NCBI RefSeq assembly: GCF_030463535.1
Contig: NC_132878.1
Coordinates: 31,853,261 to 31,917,260, forward strand
Direction: 5' to 3'
DNA length: 64,000 bases
DNA from: Salminus brasiliensis
Taxonomy: Eukaryota > Chordata > Actinopteri > Characiformes > Bryconidae
This document shows, piece after piece, positions 1 through 12,459 of the stretch (position 1 is the stretch's first letter; each line of letters begins with the position of its first letter). The notes under the pieces are model-generated. The model had not been told where the DNA came from. It did not search any database and was given only the letters and a program-made list of their open reading frames with translations. Made by a program: the position numbers and the translations under genes.

Positions 1-1513
1 ACTAGAGTTGCCTCCAAGTGTTTAACTGGCATTTGGTGGCTGTTTATGGGAACTCTCAAGATGAGGTCCAAAGAGGTGACGCATATAAAGGAGGTCATCA
101 TTACATAAACAAATAATAAATAAATCAGAGAAAAGAAAAGAAACTGTCTTATTTCTTTTAAAGTAGGCATATCATTGTCAAGTCTACAATCAGACTATGA
201 TAAAGGTGGTGTACAGAGGCAAAACTGCAAAAAAAATTGTGTCACTGTCCAAATACTTATCATAACAAATACAATGCTTACTCAGCTTTGAACTCAGCGG
301 TGTTTACTTTGCTACTGGGCTCCCCCTACAGTTGGAGAGTGAAATTGACTTTTACACTACTGGTATAAATACAAATTGTGCATATAACGAGCTGTACACA
401 TGCACTTGTTGACAAGCTGTAGGATAGTGAAGTGAAAGTAGCATGTTAAACAAGGCAGTACACAAATATGACTAGCTACACTGCGCTGTCATGAGCAGTT
501 CCATAATGCAGTAGCAGTGTTCAGGCCTGCAGAGGAAACGACAGAGGTGCTATTCTTCCCACTCAGTCAGTGAAGCAGCACAAAGAGTTTTACTGGGCCT
601 GGGATTTACTCTTACCTGCAGTCACTCTGGCACTCTGGCCCGGATCATGACATTTTATTGGCCTCATTTCTTTTTTCATTTTTGAAATATGTGTCATTTA
701 ATTTTTTATGTAGTTTAAAGCAAGTTGGAAGTGTTTATTTGTTAATTGATTACCTAAATCTTTCATTAAAAAAAAGAAAAACACACACACTGATCCAGCT
801 CACAAGCTCATCAAGCTAATCATCAAGTCCATCATAAGCTAAATTAGTGGAACAGATGAATACCTGAAATGGCGCAAGGCCATGGATCCACTGGACTGTA
901 GCTGGAAGCCCCTGGACTAGTCATCTGGCAGGCTGCTGAATGAAAACACAGCTTATGGACTTTGCCATATTAAGTTTAGCCTGTCGTGTATCGTCTACAC
1001 CACTGCGCTAAAGCTGTTAATTCTACACGACCACAGCTCTGCTTCACCTGCACGCCTTTCAGTCCTGAAACAGAGACGCTGCTGCTGTGATCCACATTCT
1101 GGATAACGAGTTAGTAGAGGACTGAGCGAGGAGTCTGTAAATGAGGAGTATGTTTCAGGCTAAAGTCTTCTGTAAATTTCATTCTTTAAAATGTTAACAA
1201 CACAATATTAAATCTGTTTTAATGGGACATAGTGTTTTATAATTACAGCTATTGCAACGTACATAACATTTCTGCTTCAACTGTTATTTACACGTAACAA
1301 CCTGAGTATATATTTTAGATTACAACTTTCTGTTGGTCCATTTACCATGATTTGCCTACAGTGCCAAGAACTGAACATCTTTCAAATTACATCAAAAATG
1401 AAAATCAGAAGATCAATAAAAACAATACATGTCAAATAAATGATTTAACAGCAACTTTTGAAAATATCTAAACATTGTAGATATATTTTAGATACAGTAG
1501 ATATATAGTTTTT

Positions 1514-1550
<37 letters not shown>

Positions 1551-2874
1551 TGTATATATACATATAGTTATAGTAATATAGTATATATGATTATAACTAT
1601 ATAGTCATATAGTTTTGGGTACATCTGGTAAAATAATATTAAAAGGTTCAAATCAAATAAGTTGATTATTGTTAATAAATTAGTAAATAAATTCTTTACA
1701 GAAAACTTTTTATTTACTTTCTAAATTTTACAAATTCCAAAATAAAATCATTCATGATGTGTTGTACTCTTTGTACATGAATGATTTTAGGTTCTCGATT
1801 TATTATTATTATTATTTATTTATTTTTGCAATGTTTTAAATTCTGTAAATATATAGCCATTATAATTAAAATGTAATTTAAAAAGTGGGGGTGTGAACTT
1901 ATTTACACACTCCAAAAAAACAAAAAAACAAAAAACTACTTTGACTAGGGGTGTCAAAACTGTCCATGGCAACTTTCATGGAAGTCAGTGATATATTTTA
2001 TTCAAGCCATTTTTATAGAGGTTTGCTTCATGATGAGCTGTTGGTCAGTAATGTTTCTGATATGTTGGTTATGACAGTTTTAACGGTTGCTTTTTTCCTC
2101 AGAATGTAAAGAGTGGTGAAGGTTCTGCACCTCAGCCAAGCGCTTGTGTGTGTTCAAGTCTGTCGGGTCGGTGTACGCGGGACTTACGAAGAACACAAAC
2201 AGAAGGTTTGGTTGCTGAACTTCTCTGTGAACTTCAGACACTGTACGGATTTGTTCAGTTCCACCAGCAGCTGCAGGGGAACTACTGGAAACACTGGCCT
2301 TAAAGCAGGAGAGGATCACACACACAATCACACTGTACTGTTTCTAAGTCTCTTATCTGCTGCTGATAGACCAGCTTTACAGATCACTGTATGCACTGGA
2401 TATGATGTTACATGATGTATATGTGACAGTCAGTGGGGGCTGTGATGGAGTGCTGTATGTAATATGCGGTTGGAGAGGAGGGTTTCTGCAGTTATGGGTT
2501 CTTGTGTGGCAAACAGAGCTGTATTGTCTGCTATCTATTAAGGAGGAACTTTAGGCTATGAATGCATGTGCAGTGTGTGTGTGTGCGCATGTGGGGGGTT
2601 AGTGTGTAGCCTTCTATATGCTCCAGGTATGTATTTATGAGTGTCTATGCGTGTCTGTGTGTGTGTGTGTATGCGTGTCGTATCCACATGTGAATTTATC
2701 TCTGGGGTTTGGTAGTTTGGTATGTATTATGTACTGTATGCACGCCTGTGTGTGTGTGTATGTGTGCTGAGTGTGGGCCTAATGTGATTGAATCTCTGGA
2801 GACTGATGAGTGGTGTCAGAAATGTCAGTCTGAACTCCAACACAACCTGCTCCCTTGCTCGCTCTCAGACGAAA

Positions 2875-2877
<3 letters not shown>
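1..2877. other. AT-rich sequence without a recognised gene
   Basis: Simple AT-rich DNA with the TA repeat at 1.5 kb and a GT-rich stretch at 2570-2770. The overlapping open frames at 2080-2415 on both strands have no domain and are judged chance. Confidence 0.6.
1519..1549. repeat. (TA)n microsatellite
   Basis: About 15 TA units in AT-rich sequence; a second cluster of TATA words follows to 1610. Confidence 0.9.
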
Positions 2878-2909
<32 letters not shown>

Positions 2910-3240
2910 GTTTGCTTTCCTCATCGCTGCATTCCCCCTGCAGCCCCTGCACATTAAACAGCGCTAAATTTACTAAACTTCTCTCCAAACGCAGCGGCCC
3001 AGCCAACGCAGGAACACACTCAGCTCAGCGCAGATGCCGACATCCACTCAGAAGAGACTGTTTGTGTTTTGTTTTTTTGTTTAAAAAAAAAAACTCATTC
3101 AAATTCTGAACTGCTTTACTTTGCAAGTTGCTGTTTATTAGAGGAGCAGTGGCTTCCAGTCCCCCCTACACACACACACACACACACACACGCAAAAAAT
3201 AACGTATATTCATATCAGAGAAAGTCACAGGAGGCTGGAA

Positions 3241-3283
<43 letters not shown>

Positions 3284-3370
3284 AAAGGAAAGGAGGAAAG
3301 CAAAAGGGATGTAGAAATTGAGAGAGGGAGGTAAAGAAGAAGGGAGAGGCTGAGAGAGAGGGAGAGAGAG
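2878..3370. repeat. Cluster of GA, CA and GA microsatellites
   Basis: (GA)14 at 2880-2907, (CA)12 at 3168-3192, (GA)17 at 3246-3279 and GGGAGAGA runs to 3372. Confidence 0.9.
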
Positions 3371-3429
3371 AGAAAATGTGTGTGGAGGAGACTCGCCCTG
3401 CAGCGAGAACGCCTCTGACCCAGCCAGAA

Positions 3430-3870
3430 CCATCAAAACACACACAGGTCAACACCACAGAGAGAGAGAGCAAGAGAGCGAAGGAGGGATGGAGACAGAG
3501 AGTGCACCAAAGTGAAGAGTGAGAGAATATGTGTGTGAGTCAGACGGACAAAAAGTGTGAGTGTATGGACGTGAACGAGAGAGAGACTTCATGTGTGTAT
3601 GTCTGTGTGTGTGTAGCTCAGAGACTAATTAAGTGGACAGAAGGCAGTGTGTGTGTGTGTGTGTGTGCGTGTTGTGTAGAAGCCATCGCAGTACCAAGGC
3701 CGAGGTAATGATGGAAAAAAGGATTTGCTCTCTCTCTCACTGTGTGTGTGTGAGTGTGTGTGTCGCTGCAGTGTCTCTCTGCTGTTCTGGATTCTTTTTG
3801 AGAGATTAACACACCTTCTTCAGCCTATGTAGCATACACACACATCTGCACACACACACACAGACACACA
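3430..3870. repeat. GA, GT and CA simple repeats
   Basis: GA-rich 3455-3590, GT repeats at 3595-3615 and 3646-3667, GTGTG at 3740-3765 and CA at 3837-3868. No coding. Confidence 0.8.
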
Positions 3871-3877
3871 GATGCAA

Positions 3878-3879
<2 letters not shown>

Positions 3880-3943
<64 letters not shown>
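3880..3943. repeat. (TA)n microsatellite
   Basis: About 32 TA units with a single TG change near 3930; self-complementary. Confidence 0.95.
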
Positions 3944-3944
3944 G

Positions 3945-4250
3945 GAGCAAGGGATGGCCAGATGTCCCACTACAAAATTGCGTCTGCACTACTGTCCCAT
4001 TTTCACAATCTAAAGCCACTAACTTCCCGTTAATCATGGCAAAATTTCAGAAAGCAGGGAGGAATAGAAGAGAGTCAAAATGTAGCTAAACTAAAAGTCT
4101 ATGTAATTAAAATCATTGTAACCATAACGAAACCAGACAAGCTTTTCAGATTCATCTAACATGAATAACGGTTTTAGTAAAAACTACAAATGCAAGAGGT
4201 CAGAGATCAGGAGTGGCAGTCCCATAAATACCAGAATGATGATCATATTC

Positions 4251-4286
<36 letters not shown>

Positions 4287-5344
4287 TCCACAAATTAGGA
4301 CAAAACACTGCAAACAAGTGAAAGGAATGTAGAGGCCGAAAGTGAGGATCACTGACAGCCATAGGCGGACACTGAGGACAGCTTTTAGTATTTTGTTAAA
4401 CATGTAACAGAACTGGATATATAAATAATGCAGTTTGGAGTCATAAGGTCTGATGACTCATCTTATTCTCTTATTTTTAGACATGGATGGATGGTTTTCC
4501 TCTTTTCAAGAAACTGGGCCTGCTGGCAGCTTGGTGGTCTTTAAAAAAGTTTCAGAACACAGTTAAAATTGGAATTTACGGCATTTCAAGATCAAACCGC
4601 TGTCTTTTCACTCAGTTAGGAGAAAGCATGATTATCAAATGATAATATCTATATATATGATATATCACATAGAAGACCACACAACCTCATGTAATCGTCC
4701 ATATGGCAGCTGTCCAAAAAGCATACAATTATCACCAAAATAGTAACCGCATATTGCTTGCTTGCACTAACTGCATTAAGCTGGTGACCCACTGTCATCA
4801 GTGAACTGCTGGACTCTTCTTTGGTCATGCTTGTCATGGAGCAGCACAGTTGGGTTATGGTTTAGTGAAGGACTTGCCCAGTCTCAAACCTTCCATTTTT
4901 TGACATGCTTAGATGTGTTGGCAGTGTGTGTTTGGGTTTGTGTACTTGCTGCAAGAGAAGTTCCTCCCAATACGATTCAATGTATTTCTCAGGCAGAATG
5001 TTTCTGTAGACTACCGACTTCATTCTGCTGCTACCGTCATGAATGACCAGAATCCAGAAGCCAGTGCCAGAAGCACTACTTCCACCACGTGTGAGCACTG
5101 AACTTGTATGTTTTGGATCATTAGCAGGTCTCCAAACTTACAGCTCATATATGTACTACCTTATAAACTGGAATTCTTATAAACTTCCAATTCCTCCTCT
5201 TTTCTCAGCTTCAAAATGGCTTGCTTTTCTCCCATTGACATCTCTTTGGTCTTAATGCTGGAACATCCTTAACCAAAATAGTTACTCCATGGTTCAAACT
5301 AAGACATTCAGAGTTATTAACTGTTTAAAACCCCAGTCTAACAG
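3945..5344. other. No recognised gene
   Basis: Apart from the GA repeat at 4.25 kb I see no exon, RNA or transposon that I can name. Short open frames near 4800-5100 overlap on both strands and lack support. Confidence 0.5.
4252..4284. repeat. (GA)n microsatellite
   Basis: About 15 uninterrupted GA units. Confidence 0.95.
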
Positions 5345-5825
5345 GGAACACATGGACACAGGTATTGGGACACCTGCTCGTTCATTGCTTCTTCTGAAAT
5401 TAAGGGTATTTAAAAAGTTCTTTTGTTGGAGTAATTGTCTCTCCTGTCCAGAGAAGACTTTCTACTAGATTTTGGAGCATTGCTGTGAGAATTTGATTAA
5501 ATTCAGCAACAAGAGCAATAGAGGGGTCAGGATGTTGGATGATCACCAACCCACCTCATCCTCAACTGCCCAACTCATCGCAAAAGTGATGAGTTGATGG
5601 AGCGCCATCCATCATTCCAGAGAACACAGTTCCACTGCAGTTATACCCCTCTGACCCATGCCCGGCTTGGTGCCAATAGGTTCATGTTTGTTTATCTGCT
5701 CCAGAGAGTCCTATTCTATTGGCAAGAAGTCTGTGTGTGCGTTTGCACATCTGTACTCAAAGTAGCTAAACACATTCATTATATGAAGTTTCCACAAACA
5801 TTTGGACATATTGCGTACCTTCACA
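5345..5825 (+). mobile_element. MITE-like element, copy A
   Basis: Begins with GGTATTGGGACACCTG and ends with CCACAAACATTTGGACATAT, which form rough terminal inverted repeats. Inside are CTGCTCCAGAGAGTCCTATT, TTCCAGAGAACACAGTTCCA and GGTGCCAATAGG. No coding capacity. Four relatives occur in this window. Confidence 0.72.
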
Positions 5826-6092
5826 ACTGAACTGTTTATAAGCAGAAACACAGTCTTATGGGTACCTGTGAAACCAGAGAAGTGCCTGAAATCAACCTAG
5901 TGACAGTTGGGGACATTTTCCACTGTGGTCTCTCAACTTTTAAGGTCATTTTTTTGTGATTTAAAAAACTAAATCTATGATTTTTTCATGATTTATGTTG
6001 TTCATGAAACCCCTTCCAGCAGTGACATCACACATGCTATTATTATGTATTTTTATTTGTACAAGCTTGATTCTTAGCTATGTAATGTATGT

Positions 6093-6099
<7 letters not shown>

Positions 6100-6127
<28 letters not shown>
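6100..6127. repeat. (AT)n microsatellite
   Basis: About 14 AT units; flanks AAATTATA and TATATAATTTT are partly inverse. Confidence 0.9.
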
Positions 6128-6130
<3 letters not shown>

Positions 6131-6554
6131 GACAGGAAACTCTATATAATTTTACATAGAATTATATAGATTTGAATTCTTGTATGAATGCCTCAGAGCA
6201 CAAAATATTAATGGTTAATGGTTAGGAAACCCTGATACCCATAGTCCTGATACATTTGGGAAAAATACTGGCAGCTTTATGTGTCCCAAAAAGGTGATTT
6301 AAAAAGTCAAGTAAAATAATTAACTTGAATGCAATATAACAATTGCATACATACAATGTGACTAAACATAAAAGTGAGCTGAAGTAGCAGTGGACTTTAT
6401 TTATTTTGCCACCACCGGACCCTTTTATAAATATCAATTTATATTCAGCAGAGAATAAAGTGCTTAATGAAACCGTCCTGTATTCTGAGGCCTTTCCTAT
6501 TCTCAGTTGTGCTTCACAATTATTAAGCAGTGCTGAGGTTATATTCAAAATCCA

Positions 6555-7065
6555 TCCAATCCAAGCTGTACAGTAGTGTCTCCCCCGCTCTCGGGCTGCA
6601 CATGTGTGTGAGCGGGTAGTCCGGTTGATGTGCTGTTGGTGGTGTTAGTTCACAGAGACAGTTAGTGCTTTGACAGTGCCGTGTTTGCTAGCAGTGTGAC
6701 ACCACTGTGAGCGCAGTGCCTGGGGGATAAATGCCCTAAAGGTGTGGAATAAGCATTCACACCCACCCCCCCACATCTTAACATTTATAGAAACTAAACA
6801 TGGGCCCCCCGTTAAATGGCCATTTTGACGCCGACCTCAGACAAATCCACCTCTATTTATCCAGTCAGTGTGTTGTACACCTCCGAAGCAGCTGCAGGCG
6901 ACGGACGCAATAACATGACATCCAGCCCCATATTTCACATTTCACTGTTACAGAGCATAGCCTTCTTTTATCACTTAAATAAACTGATTGGGCGTGAGTG
7001 GGCACACATGGTAGAATCCACTCGGACTTTATGTGTGATGTTAATTTATAAGAAATGTATAACAT
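6555..7065. other. Unique GC-richer non-coding block; candidate regulatory element
   Basis: Stands between AT-rich, repeat-laden flanks. It includes TAAATGGCCATTTTGACGCC (a palindromic AAATGGCCATTT at 6814-6825) and CGAAGCAGCTGCAGGCGACG. No long open frame that is credible. Confidence 0.3.
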
Positions 7066-7917
7066 GAATGAAAATCATATCAAGAAACTAAAAACATATT
7101 AAATAAGTTAAGCTTAACAAAATGTTAAAATGTGTTTAAAGCTGAAAACATTTTCTTTTATTTAAAACTGAACAAAACTGTAAAAATAAATGTAAAAACT
7201 TTTTTTTAAAACACTGAATAAAAAAATAAAATTGACTAAAATCCAAAGCCAGTCCAAAAAAGATTGAACATTTAGTACTAAAATATCATTTTCATTTCTA
7301 GTTTTAATTGCAGGTGTTTGTAATATTAAAGCTAATATTAAACCAAAATTCTAAAAGGATTTTTCAATCTTTTTTTAGTTTATTTCCCTGATTATTAAAA
7401 ACAATTCCCCACAGCTTATATTTTAAAAGACTGAATTCTCTCCAGTCCATCCTTTCTCTGCCTTTAGGATGTCTGAGATAGTTTGATGACATCACCATGT
7501 ACTAGCAGGTGGGACAAACACAAAGTAAACAATAATGTAATTTTTCATCAACAATATAATTTCTCAATCATTTTTTCACCTGTGCCTCCAACCACACTCA
7601 CATCTCATGAAGAGGGAACAGTTAGCTAACGCAGAGACCTTCCCTGATCACGTTGATAACACAAACATATCACAGTATGGGAGGAATTATGATTATCATT
7701 CATGTTCACTTCAGACAGCTTTCTGGACACTATGCGTTACTGTAGGGATGCTAATGATGGAAAGCGGCTCTCTGTGTTGAGTCTAAGGTCTTTAAAAGTA
7801 AAGTTATGTGAAGAGTAGTGACTATGTTGACAATAAAAGTCAGTATATCACCACTGTTGGAACAACCAAATGCATCTCCAATTGTGTTATTTTGTACTTT
7901 TTGACATTGTCTGTTAA

Positions 7918-8190
7918 CATGTCAAGTCAAGTCAAATTTATTTGTGTAGCGCTTTTTACAACTGTTGTTGTCACAAAGCAGCTTTACATAATTAGTAATT
8001 AGTAAAAGACAGAAAAAAAAGAAATAACGTAAGAAGACATGAAGGATAAAAGATCCCCAGTGAGCAAGCCAACAGCGACAGTGGCAAGGAGAACCTCCCT
8101 CAGAGCTAAAGGAAGAAATCTTGGGAGTAACCAAGATTCACAAGGGGGGCCCGAACCCATCCTCCTCTGATCAGAACTATTTATAAATTA
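7918..8190 (+). repeat. Dispersed fish repeat (TCAAGTCAAGTCAAATTTATT family)
   Basis: Starts with tandem TCAAG, then TTTATTTGTGTAGCGCTTTTTA, CAAAGCAGCTTTACA, GATCCCCAGTGAGCAAGCCA and ends GAACCCATCCTCCTCTGATC. I recognise it as a widely dispersed teleost repeat; the class is not clear. Confidence 0.6.
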
Positions 8191-9811
8191 TTGATAAAAG
8201 TTACCAAACCACCTATACTATTAACCTGCTCTGATCATAATCATAATATACTAATCATGGTGTAGTATAACTGAATATAGTCATGGCAGTGATGGTAAGA
8301 GTAATGAGAGTAATGATGGTTAATAGTGGTGATATTAATAGTGGCAGATAGTTAAGATTCCATTTAGGTTTTAACATGGTCATTAAACACGTAGCAGTGG
8401 TAGGAGGGTGTGCTGCTGGTCTGGCATGGGTGGTGGTGGGGGGGCGGACCTGCTGGTTGTACTGGTAGGTGGCAGCTGGTCTGACACAGGTGGAGGGGAC
8501 CTCAGTGGGCAATCCTTCAGCAGGTCGGGCTGGGTGACCATTTACTCAGAGAAGGTAAAGAGACAGAGTTAATTCTGACATCTATACTTATGAACGAAAT
8601 CTCTGCTGGTTGGGTTTACTTGATTTACGCGATTGTTGGGCTAGTAAATGAATTAGGCCTCCATTTGTTGCCTTTTGACTGCATTTCAGACCAGTTGAAG
8701 TATAGCAAGCATGTTTGATTTGTGGATCATCCCAAGATCACAAGTTCGATCTCCAGTGACGTTACAGCCATCCATGGTCAGGAACCCCAGAAAGCATAAT
8801 TGTCCTCACTCTCTCTGAGTGGCCAGCATCGGTTTGCTGTTGTATTTTTTTGGCAATTAGTGTTCTATGCATTGTACATGCATATATTCTATATGATTGA
8901 CACAGACAAGCTTCCTCAATACCTAAATACATAAAAATCTCCACCTCAAAAAGTATGAAAAGTGAAAAGAGTCTATGTGTCGAACACTAACGTTTATTTA
9001 CACCACAAAGTAGAACAACAACCCAACTCACCCTACTACACTGGGAGGGTGAGGACTTACACATGCCTCCTCTGACACCACCAGGCACCACCTCTTTTCT
9101 AACCACAACTGCAACATCACCATGCAGCCAACAGGCTTGGAGGAAAGCCCCAGCTACCCATCCCTGATGCATTGCCCAACAATTGTGCTCTCTCAGGCTC
9201 TAGCTGGCAGCATGGCCCAGGATCCTTTGGGTCTTCGTCTACTAGACCACTCAGAGCCTGTGTGGAGGCTTTACTTTAGCCTGGCTAGCTTTCACTGTCA
9301 GTTGATTATCTGTTTCAACGTGGGGCTCCATTACAGCCACCGAGAGGACGACTGAAATTAAATAGGAGAGAATTCTGTAACTTTTACACACATACCTTAA
9401 TCCCTAACTTGCTTTGTACGCTCTTCTGTCTGATTGAGGAACCTCACAGGTATGGTTACATTTCAACCTGAACGCAGACAGACAAGGCACAACTAATTGG
9501 GAGGCCTGTTAGGGTCATATCGAGCACCTGAATGAATTAAGGCTCGTCAGAGTGAACGTGGTTTAAACAGTAGTGTCTTTCACATATTTCAGTCTTTTCC
9601 CTGAGATTCATTGTACCTTATTTTATCCCAGGAAATCTCTAGTTTGAAATGGTAGGCTTTGAATAAAACATTTTGAATAATATGGTGGAAAAAAGGCAAA
9701 CTTAGAATCTTTGTCCAAAGTTTTAAAGGTTTGTTTAGTCACGATTTTCAGAAGTTGACACTACCCTGACTATTTCAGTACACCTGAGCCTAATTTATCA
9801 ATCATTTAAAT
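8190..9811. other. No recognised gene; possible unnamed repeats
   Basis: 8990-9350 reads like an old dispersed element but I cannot name it. No splice-flanked coding was found. Confidence 0.45.
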
Positions 9812-9935
9812 GTAGTCCTGACCAGAGGAGGATGGGTTCCCCCTGTTAGTTAGTCTCTGCTCTGAGGGAGTTTTTTCTTACCACTGTCGCCTCTGGACTG
9901 CTCACTGGGGGTCTTTATAAATTTGGTTAGATTAA
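9812..9935 (-). repeat. Inverse partial copy of the 7.9 kb repeat
   Basis: Reads AGAGGAGGATGGGTTCCCCC, GGGAGTTTTTTCTTACCACTG, and GCTCACTGGGGGTCTTTATA, the reverse complement of the right half of the repeat at 8040-8170. Confidence 0.6.
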
Positions 9936-10189
9936 ATGCATTAAGATTCACATTTTTAGGATGACATATCTGCACATGATATAGATATATGGGTTCTCGT
10001 AGCCTGTAGAGAAAACACTGCCTCAATATGAGACCGGGGTTGCTCTCCTTTCACTGCACAACCTGCCGTGAGCACTTGCTGTCCAGCAATGCGTTGAAAT
10101 CAGCAATTCTATCACCAAGCCATTAATAATTACAGTACATTTAGTGTTCAATATATATATCAGCTTACAACCACACACTTAAATATATT

Positions 10190-11510
10190 TTATTGAGATT
10201 TTAAGTGAAACCAACACAAGGTAGCACATAACTGTGAAGTGTGGAACAAAAAAGATACATGGCTTTCAAAATGATGATCAACTTAAAATCTCAAAAGCCT
10301 GATGTGCAAAAGACCCCTTTACTCTGATACCCCTAAATCAAATCCAGTGCAATAAATGGCCTTCAGAAGTCATTTACTTAGTTAATAGAGTCCAGCTGTG
10401 TGTAATTTAGTCTCAGTATAAATGCACCTGTTCTGTGAAGGCCTCAGTGGTTTGTTAGAGAACACTAGTGAACAAACAGCATCATGAAGACCAAGAAACC
10501 GACCAGACAGGTCAGAGATAAAGTTGTTGAGAAGGTTATAAAAACATAACCTTTGAGCATCCCAATGGGTTCTGTTCAATCCATCTACAACTGCAAACCT
10601 ACCAAGACATGACCGTCCACCCAATCTGACAGATCGAGCAAGGAGAGCACTGGTCAGAGGAACAGCCAAGGTGCCCATGGTCACTCTGAAGAAGCTGCAG
10701 AAATCCACAGCTCAGGTGGGAGAATCTGTCCACAGGACAAGTCATGTACACCATAAATCTGACCTTTATGGAAGAGTGTCAAGAAGAAAACCATTGTTGA
10801 AAGAAAGACATAGGAAGCCATGTAGGGAACAGAGCAAACGTGGAAGAAGGTGTCGTGGTCAGATGAGACCATAGATCTCAGCAGAAAATTAACACTGCTC
10901 ATCACCCTGAACACACCATCTCCACTGTGAAACATGGGGGTGGCAGATGCTTTTCCTCAGCTGGGAAAGGAAAGCTGGCCAGAGTTAATAGGAAGATGGG
11001 TAGAGGTAAATACAGGGCAATCCTGGAGGAAAAGCTGTTGGAGGAGATTCACATCGGGAAGGAGAAACTGGGAAGGAGATTCACATCGCAGCAAGACAAT
11101 GACCCTAAACACACAGCCAGAGCTACAGTACTCAATGGCTAAAATGGCCCAGTCCAAGTCCTGACATAAATCCCATTGAGCATCTGTGGCAAGACATGAA
11201 AATGTATATTCATAGACGCTCTCCATCCAACCTGGCTGAGCCTGAGCTATTTTGCAAAGAGAAATGGGAAAAGGTTTCAGTCTCTGGATGCACAAAGCTG
11301 GTAGAGACATACACCAAAAGACTTGCAGCTGCAATTGCAGCCAAAGGTGGCTCCACAAAGTACTGATATAGGGGGGCGGAATACTTTTGCACTTCACACT
11401 TTGCAGATTTTTAATTGATTAAATTTTGAAAACTATGTATGATTTCCGTTCCACAATTAGGTGCTACTTTGTGACAAAATGTGAAAAAATTCTTTCAACT
11501 TTAAAGTACA
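10190..11510 (+). mobile_element. Tc1/mariner element, nearly full length, transposase broken
   Basis: About 1.3 kb. The left end has CACAAGGTAGCACATAACTG (about 10215-10234) and the right end its inverse, AATTAGGTGCTACTTTGTG (about 11455-11473), so terminal inverted repeats survive. Inside, plus-strand fragments match Tc1 transposase: the N-terminal part near 10620-10740, VKHGGGRCFSSAG at 10928-10965, and the DDE-region words DNDPKHTARA (11096-11125), then a broken piece with the usual catalytic-domain end up to 11365. Frameshifts and stops split it into several frames, so it cannot make a working enzyme. Confidence 0.88.
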
Positions 11511-11744
11511 TTTTTGTCCTGACAAACATATTCGAGCAAGAGCATAAGGTACCCTCTTGTTAAAAACAGCTTACCTAAGTAAATGCAATGGAGTAAACGT
11601 AGTGCGTTACTACCTACCTCTGTCTAAGATCCATAGGCATCACCAGAGTCTGGATATCTTCCCTGGTCCTCCCACCTCCCAGGCCATTATTGCAGCTGTC
11701 TTCAGATCCTTCTTGATCTTTGTTGCCTTCAACTTTGCCTTTCG

Positions 11745-12030
11745 TTAATAAAATGCATGCTCAGTTGGAGCATTCCACTTCATTGCTTTAATAAAATGTT
11801 CTTGGCCTGCTTTAGCAGGTGGCTTCAGGTCATGGCCCATTTGCACTGTGAAGCACCCGTGAATGATTTTAAAGCAGTTGGCTGAATCTGAGCATTCTGC
11901 TGCTTTGACCACTTCCATTCTCAGCCATACAGGACCACGCCATAACACTACCTCCACCATGCTTGACAGATGATGTGATAGGCTTAGGATTAGGAACAGC
12001 TCCTGGCTTAGTCCTGGCTTAGTAAGTAAG
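11745..12030 (-). mobile_element. Tc1-like transposase fragment (second family)
   Basis: On the minus strand decayed coding runs through the HHxSSxKHGGG-like stretch (here SLSHHLSSMVEVVLWRG) to a region with ALKQW-like words. It is a fragment in opposite orientation to the element ending at about 11510. No inverted repeats were seen. Confidence 0.55.
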
Positions 12031-12459
12031 CCTTGCAGATTCACCCTGGAAGCTCAGTTTAGTCTGAACTACACATCCACACGTTAAACACTAGCCTGAA
12101 CCTCAGTTTTTCCTGACGGTATCCTCTTCCCAGCAGTCTGTGGATGTGACCGAGCCCTTTCAGTCTGGTATCCGGAGTGTTCTCCAGTAAGCCTCTGCGG
12201 TCGTTTTTCTGGGTGAGAAGCGCTGAAGGCCACTGGAGGTGTGTTCACAGGCCAAAGCGCGAAACACTCTGAGCTCCATTACACATCAAAATCAGCTTCA
12301 TCCTACAGGCCAAAAGTACCCTGCCCTCTCATCAGGGGTATGTATCAGTCTGTGTGTGCATGTGTGTGTGTTTCTGTTACGGCCTTTGGCATCCTCAATT
12401 ACGCCTACAAATGGATCGAGGCACAAACAGGGAAAGAAAGAGTCTGTGTAACCACGGAG
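12031..12459. other. Unique stretch, no recognised gene
   Basis: Non-repetitive 12050-12250 followed by GTGTGT words at 12350-12372. No credible coding. Confidence 0.4.

Noticed and set aside
2080-2415. Overlapping open frames of 83 and 100 codons
   Set aside because: They overlap on opposite strands, have no known domain and no splice context that would support an exon.
8700-8770. A possible tRNA-like B box (AGTTCGATCTCC)
   Set aside because: No cloverleaf could be formed by eye around it.
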